7,599 nucleotides of DNA from Candidatus Competibacteraceae bacterium. GTDB taxonomy: Bacteria; Pseudomonadota; Gammaproteobacteria; Competibacterales; Competibacteraceae. The stretch is taken from assembly GCA_012032855.1 (NCBI GenBank), contig JAAUQA010000144.1, positions 1 through 7,599 of the forward strand, written 5' to 3'. The stretch's first letter is position 1, and each line of letters begins with the position of its first letter. Positions 7,282 to 7,599 of the stretch are shown in pieces. The notes beneath the pieces are model-generated. The model saw nothing but the letters and a program-made list of their open reading frames with translations. It was not told the DNA's origin and made no database searches. A program made the translations under genes and the position numbers.

Positions 7282-7599
7282 TCATTTAGCTACTGAATTA
7301 AGCGTGATCACCGGGCAGGAGGCATTTCTTAGAATATACTCGATACTTGGGCCAAGGAATAAGTGCTCGGATGTAGGATGAATGTTTGTACCAATAATGA
7401 TTAAATCCATGTCTTCATTTTTAGCTATTTGAATAATCATCTTCTCTGCCGATGGCCCGACTTGCGCGTCATCTCGGTGCAAACACCTTTTAATTTTCCC
7501 ATTTCTTTAAAAGGTTTGAGCATGTCAGCGGCAACACGCAGGCGTCGTCTGAAGCTTTCGTCATCAAGATAGCGAACAAAATCCTGGCTGTCGCGTTCG
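7282..7599 (-). CDS. Universal stress protein (UspA family), C-terminal part, one frameshift, cut by the window end
   Basis: About the last 106 residues of a UspA-fold domain. The key stretch is MDLIIIGTNIHPTSEHLFLGPSIEYILRNASCPVITLN. It shows the family's nucleotide-binding pattern G-2x-G-9x-G(S/T), here IIIGTN followed later by LGPSIEYIL, and the usual CPV ending. Upstream, in another frame, lies a helical stretch DESFRRRLRVAADMLKPFKE running to the window edge. The frames join if the A run at 7481-7483 (plus strand) is one base short, giving KLKGVLHRDDAQVGPSAEKM. The domain may stand alone or be the C-terminal part of a larger protein, for example an antiporter with attached Usp domains. 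The missing 5' end prevents a decision. It is co-oriented with chrA, 104 bp upstream, and its lower G+C is close to that of the chrA ends. Confidence 0.75.

Noticed and set aside
7262..7290. Short inverted repeats at the usp stop as a terminator
   Set aside because: The arms are only 4-5 bp, the sequence is AT-rich throughout and no clear U-tract follows.

Overview
The window looks like a stretch of gammaproteobacterial chromosome, probably close to the replication origin. The minus-strand run glyQ-glyS-gmhB-plsC matches the gene order I recall beside gyrB near oriC in pseudomonads. The glyS-gmhB gap holds one perfect and one near-perfect copy of the ParB-binding site parS. I cannot name the genus. 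Most of the window is near 50% G+C.

Layout from left to right. Positions 1-1390 (plus strand) hold the end of menB and a complete, compact menE, two consecutive steps of menaquinone synthesis. menE runs tail to tail into plsC with a short overlap. Positions 1366-5785 (minus strand) hold glyQ, glyS, gmhB and plsC, which read as one transcription unit with a short pause at the parS pair between glyS and gmhB. They supply glycyl-tRNA synthetase (both subunits), a heptose-bisphosphate phosphatase for LPS core sugar, and a phosphatidic-acid acyltransferase. Positions 5811-7177 (minus strand) hold a chromate-efflux gene (chrA) followed directly by a stem-loop with the architecture of an integron attC recombination site. 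chrA and this attC together look like a mobile gene cassette sitting 25 bp upstream of glyQ. Positions 7282-7599 hold the C-terminal part of a universal stress protein, cut by the window end.

Two things shape the reading. First, menB, plsC, glyS, chrA, usp and the second parS copy all carry single-base insertions or deletions, most of them in homopolymer runs. Because essential genes are hit and every broken frame continues with conserved protein in the next frame, I treat these as probable sequencing errors and give full frameshift-corrected gene extents. Second, chrA is a compositional mosaic: its first domain (about 6421-7085) is about 62% G+C, while both ends of the gene and the surrounding DNA are about 40-50%.

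No gene-free stretch exceeds 300 bases. The largest gaps are 2683-2802 (parS pair), 5786-5894 (attC and the glyQ ribosome-binding site) and 7178-7281 (possible chrA promoter). I saw no tRNA, rRNA, CRISPR array or insertion sequence.
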